64,000 bases of DNA from a bacterium (GTDB lineage Bacteria; Zhuqueibacterota; Zhuqueibacteria; Zhuqueibacterales; Zhuqueibacteraceae), in NCBI GenBank assembly GCA_023150945.1, contig JAKLJX010000023.1:1-64000 (forward strand), in the 5' to 3' direction. This document shows, one piece after another, positions 17,514 to 25,487 of this stretch (its first letter is position 1; every line of letters begins with the position of its first letter). The translations under genes and the position numbers were made by a program. The notes under the pieces are model-generated. The model made no database searches. It saw only the letters and a list, made by a program, of their open reading frames with translations, and had not been told where the DNA came from.

Positions 17514-18734
17514 TCACTTTTGACTGGCGGCCTGCTGCTGCTGCTTCTTCAACTCGTAGGCATAACGCATCTTTTGGATGGCCTCCTGCCGCTGTTCTGT
17601 GGTGAGAGGAATCATGGTAGAGAGCACCACTTCCATGGTACCGCTCGGCCGCATGAAGAAATCATCGAGCGTGCGCCCGAAGCGCGACTGCACATCCTCC
17701 ACCGCCAACGCCAAATCCGGCCCGATTTGCGCCGCCGCCTCGATCTCTAGGCTGGAGACGGAATGGCAGACAAAACAGCGGTTGTCCACGAAGAAGGCAC
17801 CCGGCCCCTCGCGCATGCGCTTCTCCTTCTCCACCTCGGCGGCGGTGGGAATGTCCCGCACGTTGTGATTGGGCAAATACTGCAGCGGGAGATTCGTCTT
17901 CTTCCAGCTCATCACCAGCATCGCCAGCGCCTGGGCATCCATGCTCGAGAAATTAAAATTCGGCATGACGGTTTCCGGCACCAGTTCCTTGGGATTCTTG
18001 AAATGCGCCACGTGCCAGGTGAAAGCCGAATGAAAGCCCTTGATCCGCTCGTAGTTGTATTGTTCCGCCGACTTGTCCCCCACCCAGGTCAAATCCGGCC
18101 CCACCGTGCCGCCGCGGCCATTGACGACGTGGCAGGCACGGCAGCCTTTCTCATTCACCAATTGCTTGGCGCGGTTGAGGTAGCTTGCGCCCTTCGTCTC
18201 CTTGTCGTAGCGATGGCAGGCGTTGCAATTCATCTGCATCAGCGCCTTCTTGTCGCTCATGACGTAGAATTCCCCCAACTCACTGCCCAGCACCGGTTCC
18301 TCCCAATGTTCCACTAAACCGTGCGCCGCGTGCGTGTCGGTGGCATAGCCCTGCCCGCCGTGACAGCTCGTGCAGCCGTATTGCGCCACCGGATGCTTCT
18401 GCAGAATTTCCTTGGGATGGGTGCGAAACGGTTGTGGCGCGTTTTCCAGGCCCTTCCATTCGACCCCGAGATGGCAGGTGACGCAGCGATCCGCTTTGTC
18501 AAGCTCCCGAACGTAGACCTGCTGCAGCCCCGAGGGTACCATCGCGGCACGCTCCGGCCCGAGCTTCTCCGCCACGTGGGTGCGGAACTCGGATTGATAC
18601 CGTTTCCACTCCGGCGTGTAGTACTGATAGAAGATGAAGCCGGTCAACAACAACACCGCGAGGCCGAGCAAGCTCACGACGAGCTTGTCTGTTTTCACAA
18701 AGGTGAGTTTGTCTTTGATGGTTTTGTGATCCAT
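17514..18734 (-). CDS. Membrane-anchored pentahaem cytochrome c
   Basis: 406 residues. One transmembrane helix at about 18-38 is followed by a periplasmic domain with five CxxCH haem c motifs: CVTCH (about 84), CTSCH, CNACH, CRACH and CFVCH (about 322). The last two look like separate class I domains. It lies 87 bases after cytochrome b and 56 before nosZ, so it most likely carries electrons from the bc-type complex to NosZ in place of a canonical cytochrome c1. A glutamine-rich C-terminus (KKQQQQAASQK) ends the protein. Confidence 0.9.
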   Translation of the reverse strand: MDHKTIKDKLTFVKTDKLVVSLLGLAVLLLTGFIFYQYYTPEWKRYQSEFRTHVAEKLGPERAAMVPSGLQQVYVRELDKADRCVTCHLGVEWKGLENAPQPFRTHPKEILQKHPVAQYGCTSCHGGQGYATDTHAAHGLVEHWEEPVLGSELGEFYVMSDKKALMQMNCNACHRYDKETKGASYLNRAKQLVNEKGCRACHVVNGRGGTVGPDLTWVGDKSAEQYNYERIKGFHSAFTWHVAHFKNPKELVPETVMPNFNFSSMDAQALAMLVMSWKKTNLPLQYLPNHNVRDIPTAAEVEKEKRMREGPGAFFVDNRCFVCHSVSSLEIEAAAQIGPDLALAVEDVQSRFGRTLDDFFMRPSGTMEVVLSTMIPLTTEQRQEAIQKMRYAYELKKQQQQAASQK

Positions 18735-18758
18735 TGTTCTTCCTTAACCGTTAAGCAT

Positions 18759-18810
18759 AGGGCATGGCGCGAAGCGCATAGTATAAGCTATACCCTATGC
18801 GCTATGCCCT
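18759..18810. repeat. Inverted repeat built from heptamers
   Basis: Between cytochrome b and the pentahaem cytochrome. AGGGCAT (18759) pairs with ATGCCCT (18804), and AGCGCATAGTATA (18773) pairs with TATA-CC-CTATGCGCT (18789-18803) around a 3-base loop. The right side continues as 7-base units (CTATGCG CTATGCC CTCTGCG CTCTGC), the same unit family as at 31928-31965. It is possibly a processing or stabilising hairpin inside the operon, or simply a dispersed repeat. Confidence 0.7.
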
Positions 18811-18821
18811 CTGCGCTCTGC

Positions 18822-20147
18822 TCAGAACTTCACCGGCATTTCCGGCCACGCTTCCCACGGCCAGTAGAAGTTCCAGTACGGACCGCGCAGGAACGTGCCG
18901 ATGATCATGAACACGATGATCAGGACGCAAATGCCCAGGAATATCCAGTTCTGCGTGCTGCGTTCTTTCGCAAACCACACGCCGACACTGTTGAGACTCG
19001 ACTTGTCGCGATAAGGCCACCACACCGCCAGCGCCAGCAGGACGGCCGGCAGCAAGATGCCGCCGATCAACGCGCCGTTGATGGTGAAGGAGCCGATCTT
19101 GACGGTGGTGATCGTAACGATCTCTTGCAGCCAGAGGAAGTACCACGGCGCCTTGGCCGGGTTGGGCGTCACCGCGGGATTGGCCGGCGCTTCCAGCGGC
19201 GCGCGGAAGATGATCGTCAAGACGAAGGTCGCGGCGAAGGTCAGCAGCGTCACCAGCCAGATGCGCCGCAGCAAATGCGGCGACGAAGCGACGGTGTTTT
19301 TTTCCTCATCCACCATTGTGTTCTGCACGTGCACCGTCGTGCCGTTGGTAATGCCGAGCAGCGAGTAGGTTTTGGATTTAACCGGCGCGATTTTCTCCGG
19401 GCTTTGCTGCAGAGCTTCCCGGTCGGTCACCGCCAACCCGCCGTCCTTGCGCACGCGCCACATGTGATAGGAAAACAGCAGCAGCACCAACAGGGGCAGG
19501 AAGAAAACATGCAGCACGTAGAAGCGAATCAGCGTGTTTTGATCGATGGTGTTGCCGCCCAGCAGGAAGAAGCGCACCGCCTCGCCGGCCAGCGGCGCCG
19601 AGCGCGCGATGTTGGTGCCGACGGTGATCGCCCAATACGCGAGTTGATCCCAGGGCAGCAGGTAACCAGTGAAGGACAGCAGCAGCGTGAGCAGCAGCAG
19701 CACCAGCCCGATCATCCAGTTCAACGGCCGGTTGGCACCGGCCGCGCTGCCGTTCTTGTAGGCGCCGGTGAGAAAGACACGCACCATGTGGAGAAAAACG
19801 GCCGCCACCATCATGTGCGCCGCCATGCGGTGCATGCCGCGCAGCAGCCAGCCAAAGGAAACGACGAATTCGATATCCTTCACCGAGGTATAGGCGCGCT
19901 CCACCGAGGGCACGTAGAGAAACATCAAGATCAAGCCGGTGAAAACCAGGATCATGAACAGGGCGAAGGAAATCGTGCCGAGCCACATGGAGTAGTTCCA
20001 CGACAGGCTGGCCTTGCTGATCTTGTTGGGGAACCAGTGCAGCATCAGGTTTTTGACGATGGCATCGCCGGCTTCTTTATCACTGCCCGGCCGCCACGTC
20101 CAGGTGAGCTGATCGTAGAGTTTTCTTGTTGAGGCTGTAACAGGCAT
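18822..20147 (-). CDS. Cytochrome b of a bc-type quinol oxidase complex
   Basis: 441 residues combining the b6-like N-terminal half and the subunit IV-like half. Haem b ligands are seen as H-x13-H in GMHRMAAHMMVAAVFLHMVR and H-x14-H in VLHVFFLPLLVLLLFSYHM; the 14-residue spacing is b6f-like. About eight helices are visible. The quinol-site PEWY motif reads KAPWYF, i.e. the glutamate is replaced by alanine, a variant I associate with menaquinol-using complexes. I chose the ATG at 20147 (MPVTASTRKLYDQL); the longer frame to 20324 enters unrelated sequence. It is encoded between Rieske and cytochrome c. Confidence 0.93.
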   Translation of the reverse strand: MPVTASTRKLYDQLTWTWRPGSDKEAGDAIVKNLMLHWFPNKISKASLSWNYSMWLGTISFALFMILVFTGLILMFLYVPSVERAYTSVKDIEFVVSFGWLLRGMHRMAAHMMVAAVFLHMVRVFLTGAYKNGSAAGANRPLNWMIGLVLLLLTLLLSFTGYLLPWDQLAYWAITVGTNIARSAPLAGEAVRFFLLGGNTIDQNTLIRFYVLHVFFLPLLVLLLFSYHMWRVRKDGGLAVTDREALQQSPEKIAPVKSKTYSLLGITNGTTVHVQNTMVDEEKNTVASSPHLLRRIWLVTLLTFAATFVLTIIFRAPLEAPANPAVTPNPAKAPWYFLWLQEIVTITTVKIGSFTINGALIGGILLPAVLLALAVWWPYRDKSSLNSVGVWFAKERSTQNWIFLGICVLIIVFMIIGTFLRGPYWNFYWPWEAWPEMPVKF

Positions 20148-20277
20148 GCTCGACTCCACTCGTTTGTCGCAGCGCCTATAGGCGCCGAGGCTTTGCGTTA
20201 ACCAAGAAGTGTGCTCTGCGTTGAAGGGTTGCACGAAGTTCAAGCGTTCAGCGCCGGAAGGCGCCACTGCGAACAGA

Positions 20278-20829
20278 TCACACCGTGAGCCGGAAATTCT
20301 GCTCGACCTCGCTGCCCAGGTCAATCACCAACTGGCCGTCATCCGGAGAGAGTTCGAGCTTGTGCCATTGCAGCGGCCGCGGCGCCGGCCCGGCGTAGTT
20401 CGTGCCATCGGCATAGAATTTCGAGCCGTGGCAGGGACAGTGAAACTCGAACGGAATCGTCTGCTTCTCGCCGCCGATGGTGACCTGCTTGGGTTGATTT
20501 AGTTTGGTGTATTTCACGGTGCAGCCGAGATGCGTACAGGCCGCGGAAATGGCATAAAATGACTTGCCCTCTTTGAAAACATACAGTCGCTTGTCCTCCA
20601 GAAAAGTCACACCCTCCGCCAGATTGGCCGGCAGTCCGATCTTGAACTTCTGCGGCGGTTCATACAACACGTTGGGGATGAGCGCACGGAATGACTGCCA
20701 GCCGAAGCCTGCCAGGCCCGCCAGCAGGCTGCCAAGCCCGAGTTTCTGCAAGAATGCCCGCCGCGTTTCCGGCAGCAAACCGTTGCCGGCCGCCGGTGTC
20801 TGAGATTCAGTTTTTTTGAAGAGCTTCAT
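20278..20829 (-). CDS. Rieske iron-sulfur protein
   Basis: 183 residues. An N-terminal Tat-type export signal (ETRRAFLQKLGLGSLLAGLA) also serves as a membrane anchor. The [2Fe-2S] binding boxes are CTHLGC and CPCHGS. This is the high-potential acceptor that takes the first electron from quinol in the bc complex formed with the cytochrome b gene 130 bases downstream. The length is typical of bacterial Rieske proteins. It follows the flavoprotein gene by 89 bases. Confidence 0.95.
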   Translation of the reverse strand: MKLFKKTESQTPAAGNGLLPETRRAFLQKLGLGSLLAGLAGFGWQSFRALIPNVLYEPPQKFKIGLPANLAEGVTFLEDKRLYVFKEGKSFYAISAACTHLGCTVKYTKLNQPKQVTIGGEKQTIPFEFHCPCHGSKFYADGTNYAGPAPRPLQWHKLELSPDDGQLVIDLGSEVEQNFRLTV

Positions 20830-20918
20830 GTCACTCCTGCCTCATATGAATTTTTGCACCGCAAAGGGAATCGCAACCACGGAAACTTCTGAAAACGGAA
20901 CCCGACCGGTGGCCGATG

Positions 20919-22817
20919 CTATCGTTCCTTTTCCTCGTAGTAAAACACTTCCATCGTCATGGCGTCGGTGGGGCAGCGAATGGCGCACAAACCGCAGCGA
21001 ATGCAGGTGTCGTCATCCTTGAGCATGGCCGTCGCCGGCTGAAAGGGATCGAGCTGGTAGTGATCGATCAGCCGGGATTTGGTTTCCTGATCGAATGCGA
21101 GCTGCTCAAACGGCACGAGCTTGAGGCAATACTCCGGGCAAACATCGACGCAGCGGTTGCACATCACGCATTTCTCTGCGTCGTAGATGGTTTGAATGTG
21201 GCAGGCCAGGCAGCGCTCCGCCTGCTGCCGTGCTTGCTCTTCCGTATAGCCGCTCTCGACTTCGGAAATGCCGGTGCGGCGCTCCAAATCGATGGTGGGC
21301 GGCGCTTCCCGGCTGTGCTGTTCGAAATCCTCCGTCCGGCTGAAGCGCCGGGTCGGAATCTTTTCGATGGAGAGATGATAGAAAGTCGTGAGCTGGGCGC
21401 CGCGCAAGTATTCATCGATCGACAGCGCGGCGCGCTTGCCGTTGGCAATGGCATCGATGATGTTGCGCGGGCCGAAGGCAACGTCGCCGCCGGCATAGAC
21501 GCCCGGCGCCGTCGTCGCCAGGGTCGCCGGATCAATCTTGATGAATTTGCCGGGCGTCAGCTCGATGCCGTCGGAGGATTTGATGAAGGACAAATCAGCC
21601 TGCTGGCCGATGGCGAGCACGACCGAGTCGGTTTCGAACATCTCTGAGTATGTCGGATCGTATTGTGGATTGAAGCGGCCGTTTTCGTCGTACGTCCGCT
21701 TGACGCCGATGAACTCCACGGCTTTGACCTTGCCGTTCTCGCCCAGGAAACGCCTGGGCCCGCGCTGTGGATGGAAGATGATGCCCTCGCGCTGCGCTTC
21801 TTCGAATTCTTCGTGCCCTTGTGCGGTGCGCAACACTGGCATCTCGGCGAAAGACTCCAGGCTGGCGATATGCACTTCCGCGGCACCGGCGCGCATGGCG
21901 GCACGCGCCGCATCCACGGCGGCATGAATGTCCCCCGGCTCTGCTTCCGGGCCGCCCCGCAAGGCCATCCGCGCCGCATCGAACGCGACAAATCCGCCGC
22001 CGATCACCAACACCTTCCGGCCGAGATTGACGCGATAGCCGTTGTTGATGTTGATCAAATAATCGATGGCTTTGATCACGCCGTCGAGCTGCACCCCTTC
22101 GAGGTTGAGTTCGCGGCCCCGCTGCGTCCCGACCGAAACAAAGATGGCCTCATAGCCTTGCTGCTTCAGTTCGGCAATGCCGAACTGCTCCGTGAGCGGG
22201 GTGTGGTAGCGGATCTCCGCGCCCAGGCTTTTGATTTTTTCGATCTCCTTGTCGATCAGGCTGCGCGAGAGGCGATACTCGGGAATGCCATGCCGCAGCA
22301 TGCCGCCGGCCACGTTCGTCGCTTCGAAGACCGTGACGAGGTAACCCATCAACGCGAGATCATGCGCGCAGGAAAGCCCGGCCGGACCGGAACCGATGAC
22401 CGCTACTTTTTTGTTCTGCACGACCTGCTTGCGCGTCTGAATCTGCACCGGCAGATGCCAGCGCCACTTGTTGCCGGCCTCCGCGCCGCCTTCGAACAGA
22501 CTGTCCTGGGTATCGGGCGCGAGCGACTCGACGCCGAACTTGTCGGTGACAAAACGCTTGAGCGCACGAATGCTCACCGGCGCGTCGATCTTGCCGCGGC
22601 GGCAGCGGTCTTCACAGGGCGCGGCGCACACCCGGCCGCAGACGCTGGCAAAGGGATTGGGCGAGCGCGAGGTGAGATAGGCCTCGCGATAGCGCTGTTC
22701 GGCGATGAGCTGCACGTAACGCCCGGCGTCGGTGTGGATTGGACAGCCGATCTGGCACGGCACCAGGTCCTGCCAGAAGGCCAGGTCGGGAATCGTGACG
22801 GCGTATTTTTCAGACAT
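20919..22817 (-). CDS. GltD-like FAD/NAD(P) oxidoreductase with added ferredoxin domain
   Basis: 632 residues, cytoplasmic. The N-terminal GltD/DPD-type iron-sulfur domain has cysteines in PCQIGCPIH and SVCGRVCAAPCEDRCRRG. FAD binding is GSGPAGLSCAHDLALMG (about 140-156) and NAD(P) binding is VLVIGGGFVAFDAARMAL. The FAD-closing motif is GVYAGGDVAFGPRN. The C-terminal 2[4Fe-4S] ferredoxin has CVMCNRCVDVCP and CIRCGLCAIRCP. It is encoded immediately upstream of Rieske and cytochrome b, so it could be an NAD(P)H module of that complex, as proposed for some bc complexes of anammox bacteria. The ATG at 22817 was chosen because the extension to 22865 is non-homologous. Confidence 0.88.
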   Translation of the reverse strand: MSEKYAVTIPDLAFWQDLVPCQIGCPIHTDAGRYVQLIAEQRYREAYLTSRSPNPFASVCGRVCAAPCEDRCRRGKIDAPVSIRALKRFVTDKFGVESLAPDTQDSLFEGGAEAGNKWRWHLPVQIQTRKQVVQNKKVAVIGSGPAGLSCAHDLALMGYLVTVFEATNVAGGMLRHGIPEYRLSRSLIDKEIEKIKSLGAEIRYHTPLTEQFGIAELKQQGYEAIFVSVGTQRGRELNLEGVQLDGVIKAIDYLININNGYRVNLGRKVLVIGGGFVAFDAARMALRGGPEAEPGDIHAAVDAARAAMRAGAAEVHIASLESFAEMPVLRTAQGHEEFEEAQREGIIFHPQRGPRRFLGENGKVKAVEFIGVKRTYDENGRFNPQYDPTYSEMFETDSVVLAIGQQADLSFIKSSDGIELTPGKFIKIDPATLATTAPGVYAGGDVAFGPRNIIDAIANGKRAALSIDEYLRGAQLTTFYHLSIEKIPTRRFSRTEDFEQHSREAPPTIDLERRTGISEVESGYTEEQARQQAERCLACHIQTIYDAEKCVMCNRCVDVCPEYCLKLVPFEQLAFDQETKSRLIDHYQLDPFQPATAMLKDDDTCIRCGLCAIRCPTDAMTMEVFYYEEKER

Positions 22818-23000
22818 AAAAATCCGATTTTTAGTTGCCCAAGTGAGATACAAACGCTGCGCCAATCAAATAGGACTTTTCTATCTTGTTTTTTCAGGGC
22901 GGTTTGGCGTCGCCCGACCGAGCAGCAGGCTTCTTTTTTGCAATTCTGCAAATCGGGTCAGCGGGTTTTCGCAGAAATGCGAAGGACGCCGCACACCGTC

Positions 23001-23480
23001 TCAGGAGGTGCGCGGCTTGCTTAGGGAGATCTTGGGTTTGGTGGACTTCCGGCTCGGCCGGCGGCCGAGCTTGTGCGCCAGGGAGCTCTTCGCGAGGGTC
23101 TCGCTTCGGAGGAGGCTGACGATCGAGGCGCGAATCTCCTTCCAATTATCATGGAAGGGACACGGGTTGCGGTCGCCACAGGTGGGCAGGCCGAGGGCAC
23201 AGCTTTCCACGAGCGCCGGCCCATCGATGAGGGCGACGACCTCCATGAGCAGAATCTGATCGGGACGGCGGGCAAACGCAAAGCCGCCGCTTCGTCCTTT
23301 GGTGGAGGTCAGGATGTCACCTTTCACCAGAGATTGAAACGTCTTGGCCAGAAACGGAGCCGGCGTGTGCGTGCGCTGCGCCAGTTCCTGAACGGTCCAG
23401 GATTCCTGCTCCTCCTGGCGTGCCATTTCGAACAGCGCACGCAGGGCGTATTCACAGGCACGGCTGAACAGAACCGGCAT
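23001..23480 (-). CDS. Rrf2-family iron-sulfur transcription regulator
   Basis: 159 residues. A winged helix-turn-helix occupies about 1-80 (SRACEYALRALFEMARQ, APFLAKTFQSLVKGDILTST, GRSGGFAFAR). Three cysteines follow with spacing C-x6-C-x5-C in ESCALGLPTCGDRNPC, as in IscR/NsrR-type sensors that hold an Fe-S cluster and respond to NO, O2 or iron status. A basic C-terminal tail is unusual. I chose the ATG at 23480, since an AAGGAG site lies 9 bases upstream; the ATG at 23489 directly abuts that site. It stands at the junction of the divergent nos and Mo-enzyme units and is the likely regulator of both. Confidence 0.88.
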   Translation of the reverse strand: MPVLFSRACEYALRALFEMARQEEQESWTVQELAQRTHTPAPFLAKTFQSLVKGDILTSTKGRSGGFAFARRPDQILLMEVVALIDGPALVESCALGLPTCGDRNPCPFHDNWKEIRASIVSLLRSETLAKSSLAHKLGRRPSRKSTKPKISLSKPRTS

Positions 23481-23606
23481 GACGGGCATCTCCTTCTGAA
23501 GTCTCTCGACACAGCTTCACCGCCTCTTCCACGGCCTTGACACGCGCAATATAATACGCCCGGCCGGCAAAAGCAATAAATAAGATAAAAAAATCCGAAA
23601 AAGTGC

Positions 23607-23634
23607 TTGACAATGGAAAAAAGAGGCTTATATT
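23607..23634 (+). promoter_or_regulatory. Candidate promoter for the Mo-enzyme operon
   Basis: A perfect TTGACA (23607-23612) is separated by 16 bases from TATATT (23629-23634), about 107 bases upstream of the chosen start of the cytochrome subunit gene. The surroundings are A-rich (GATAAAAAAATCCGAAAAAG and AAAAAAGGATAAAAAAG), unlike the GC-rich genes. No clear FNR/CRP-type TTGAN6TCAA palindrome was found in the 261-base divergent gap, so control by the adjacent Rrf2 protein is more plausible. This is a motif match only. Confidence 0.45.
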
Positions 23635-23741
23635 TGCGCCAGCCTCAAAAAAGGATAAAAAAGTCCATTATTTGTCGCCGGGCGACTGCCTCTTTCCAAC
23701 CCCATCGCCGGGACCTTGCCTCCGGCGGGAAAGGATACGCC

Positions 23742-25385
23742 ATGCCTCTGCGCCAGTTCATTGTGCTGTTGCTGCTGTGGGAACTCTGCGCCTGGCCGGC
23801 AGACAGTTCCGCCCAGGCCTCCCGGGAACCTGCCGCCTCCCCGCTGCCGCGCCTCCGTCCCTCCCGGATGCTTCCGCCCTCCTCTGAACTGCTCGCCCTC
23901 GGAAAGAAAACCTACACCAAAGAATGCGCGCCGTGCCACGGCCTCGATGGCCGCGGCCAGGGTGAGGCCGCATATTTGCTCTATCCCAAGCCGCGGGATT
24001 TTGTGACCGCACAATATCGCCTCGTCTCCACCTGGGAGAGGCAGCCGACTGATGTTGATCTCTTCACCACGATCTCCCGCGGCATTCCCGGCTCGGCCAT
24101 GCCCTCGTGGGCGCATTTGCCGGAAGAAACGCGCTGGGGTCTCGTGCACTACCTCAAAACATTCGCACAGAATCCCATTAACCCCGACACCGCTGTAAGT
24201 GAAAGCGGCACGGGCGTCATCAAGGTTCCGCCGGCGCCGCCGTACACCGCCGAGGCCGCTCAGCGCGCGCAGGAATATTTTCGCGATGCCTGCGCTTCCT
24301 GTCACGGTGGGAAAGGCAAAGGCGATGGCGTGCAACAACAATTCGACAGCGAGGGCTATCCCACCCGCCCGCGCGATTTGACCGTCGGCGTTTTCAAAGG
24401 CATGGCCGCGCCGCAGGAAGTCTATCGCCGCATTGTTGCCGGTCTGCCCGGCACACCAATGCCGATGAGCGATTGGGCCTATGGTAACGATGCGTGGGAT
24501 TTGACGCATTTCGTCCTGTCGCTGTCGAGTCCGGAGCAGCGTGAACGTGCAGAGATGAGAAAATTCGAAATCGTCGCGCGTTATGTACCGCTGATTCCCG
24601 ATCATCCCGATGCCAGCGTTTGGCGCGATTCGCCGAACATGAATCTGCACATGATGCCGCTGTGGTGGCGCAACGATCGTCCTGAAATTTTGACCGTGCA
24701 AGCAGTGCACGACGGCAAAGAGCTGGCGCTGCGCCTCATGTGGTATGATGACACCAACGACAAAACCGCGATGCGCGTGCAGGATTTCCGCGACGCCGCT
24801 GCCGTGTCGTTCACGCTCGATCCCGATCCGCCGTTTTTCGGCATGGGCGAGAAAGGCCGTTTCGTCAACATTTGGATGTGGAAAGCCGAGCGGCAGGCGG
24901 ATTTGGAAGCGGCATTTCAAGACCTCGACAAAGTCTATCCCAACCTCGGCATCGATTCGTATCCGAATTCGATGCGCTCGGCGCTGGAGCAACCGACGCG
25001 GCATGCGCTCACGATGGAATCCGATCCGACGTTTATCACCGGCTGGGGCGCGGGCAATATCGTTTCCGATCCCACGCGCGAAAGCGCCGCCGAAGCGCTC
25101 TATGCGCAAGGCTTCGGCACGCTCAAAGCGCATCCCATTCCCGATCAAACCGTGACGGCCAAAGGCGCTTATGACATCGGCACCTATCGTGTTGTCTTTC
25201 GCCGCGCGTTCAAAGCCAGCGTGAGTAATGTCAAAGCCGGCAGCAGCGCCGCGAAGATCAGCACGCTCGATTTTGTTCCCGGCCAAACCGTGCGCGTCGC
25301 GTTTGCCGTGTGGAATGGCCATGCCGGTGATCGTGATGGGAAGAAGTCGGTGACGATCTGGCAGGATCTCGTCATAGCCAAATAA
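23742..25385 (+). CDS. Dihaem cytochrome c fused to haem b (EbdC/NxrC-like) gamma subunit
   Basis: 547 residues. A signal peptide (MPLRQFIVLLLLWELCAWPA) is followed by two class I cytochrome c modules with CAPCH (about 62) and CASCH (about 184). A C-terminal domain at about 290-545 resembles the haem b-binding gamma subunit of type II DMSO-reductase enzymes (ethylbenzene dehydrogenase/DdhC family; PLWWRNDRPEILTVQAVHDG, ALRLMWYDD, VVFRRAF). Exported and soluble, it would pass electrons between the Mo enzyme and periplasmic carriers. The ATG at 23742 has a GGGAAAGGA site; the upstream in-frame stretch is not family-like. It is encoded 102 bases before the alpha subunit. Confidence 0.85.
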   Translation: MPLRQFIVLLLLWELCAWPADSSAQASREPAASPLPRLRPSRMLPPSSELLALGKKTYTKECAPCHGLDGRGQGEAAYLLYPKPRDFVTAQYRLVSTWERQPTDVDLFTTISRGIPGSAMPSWAHLPEETRWGLVHYLKTFAQNPINPDTAVSESGTGVIKVPPAPPYTAEAAQRAQEYFRDACASCHGGKGKGDGVQQQFDSEGYPTRPRDLTVGVFKGMAAPQEVYRRIVAGLPGTPMPMSDWAYGNDAWDLTHFVLSLSSPEQRERAEMRKFEIVARYVPLIPDHPDASVWRDSPNMNLHMMPLWWRNDRPEILTVQAVHDGKELALRLMWYDDTNDKTAMRVQDFRDAAAVSFTLDPDPPFFGMGEKGRFVNIWMWKAERQADLEAAFQDLDKVYPNLGIDSYPNSMRSALEQPTRHALTMESDPTFITGWGAGNIVSDPTRESAAEALYAQGFGTLKAHPIPDQTVTAKGAYDIGTYRVVFRRAFKASVSNVKAGSSAAKISTLDFVPGQTVRVAFAVWNGHAGDRDGKKSVTIWQDLVIAK

Positions 25386-25395
25386 ATCCTATCAC

Positions 25396-25474
25396 TCTCT
25401 TACTGCTACTCGTACTCATACTCGTCTTTACCGGTTTTAAGAGCGAGCAGGAGTAGGAGCAGGAGTATGAGCAA
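25396..25474. repeat. Degenerate hexamer inverted repeat before nxrA-like gene
   Basis: The left side is a run of CTCTTA, CTGCTA, CTCGTA, CTCATA, CTCGTC. After a spacer of about 20 bases the right side has GAGCGA, GCAGGA, GTAGGA, GCAGGA, GTATGA, GCAACGA. The two sides are roughly complementary and of the same kind as the repeat at 15429-15574, but more diverged. It fills nearly the entire gap between the gamma and alpha subunit genes and ends at the alpha ribosome site (GAGGAG), so an RNA hairpin here could influence alpha translation. Confidence 0.7.
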
Positions 25475-25487
25475 CGAGGAGAAACTT

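Noticed and set aside
20919-22817. CxxCH in CLACHIQTIYDAEKC taken as a haem c site
   Set aside because: The protein is cytoplasmic (no signal peptide) and the motif lies just before a ferredoxin domain, so it is an Fe-S or structural motif by chance resembling haem c.
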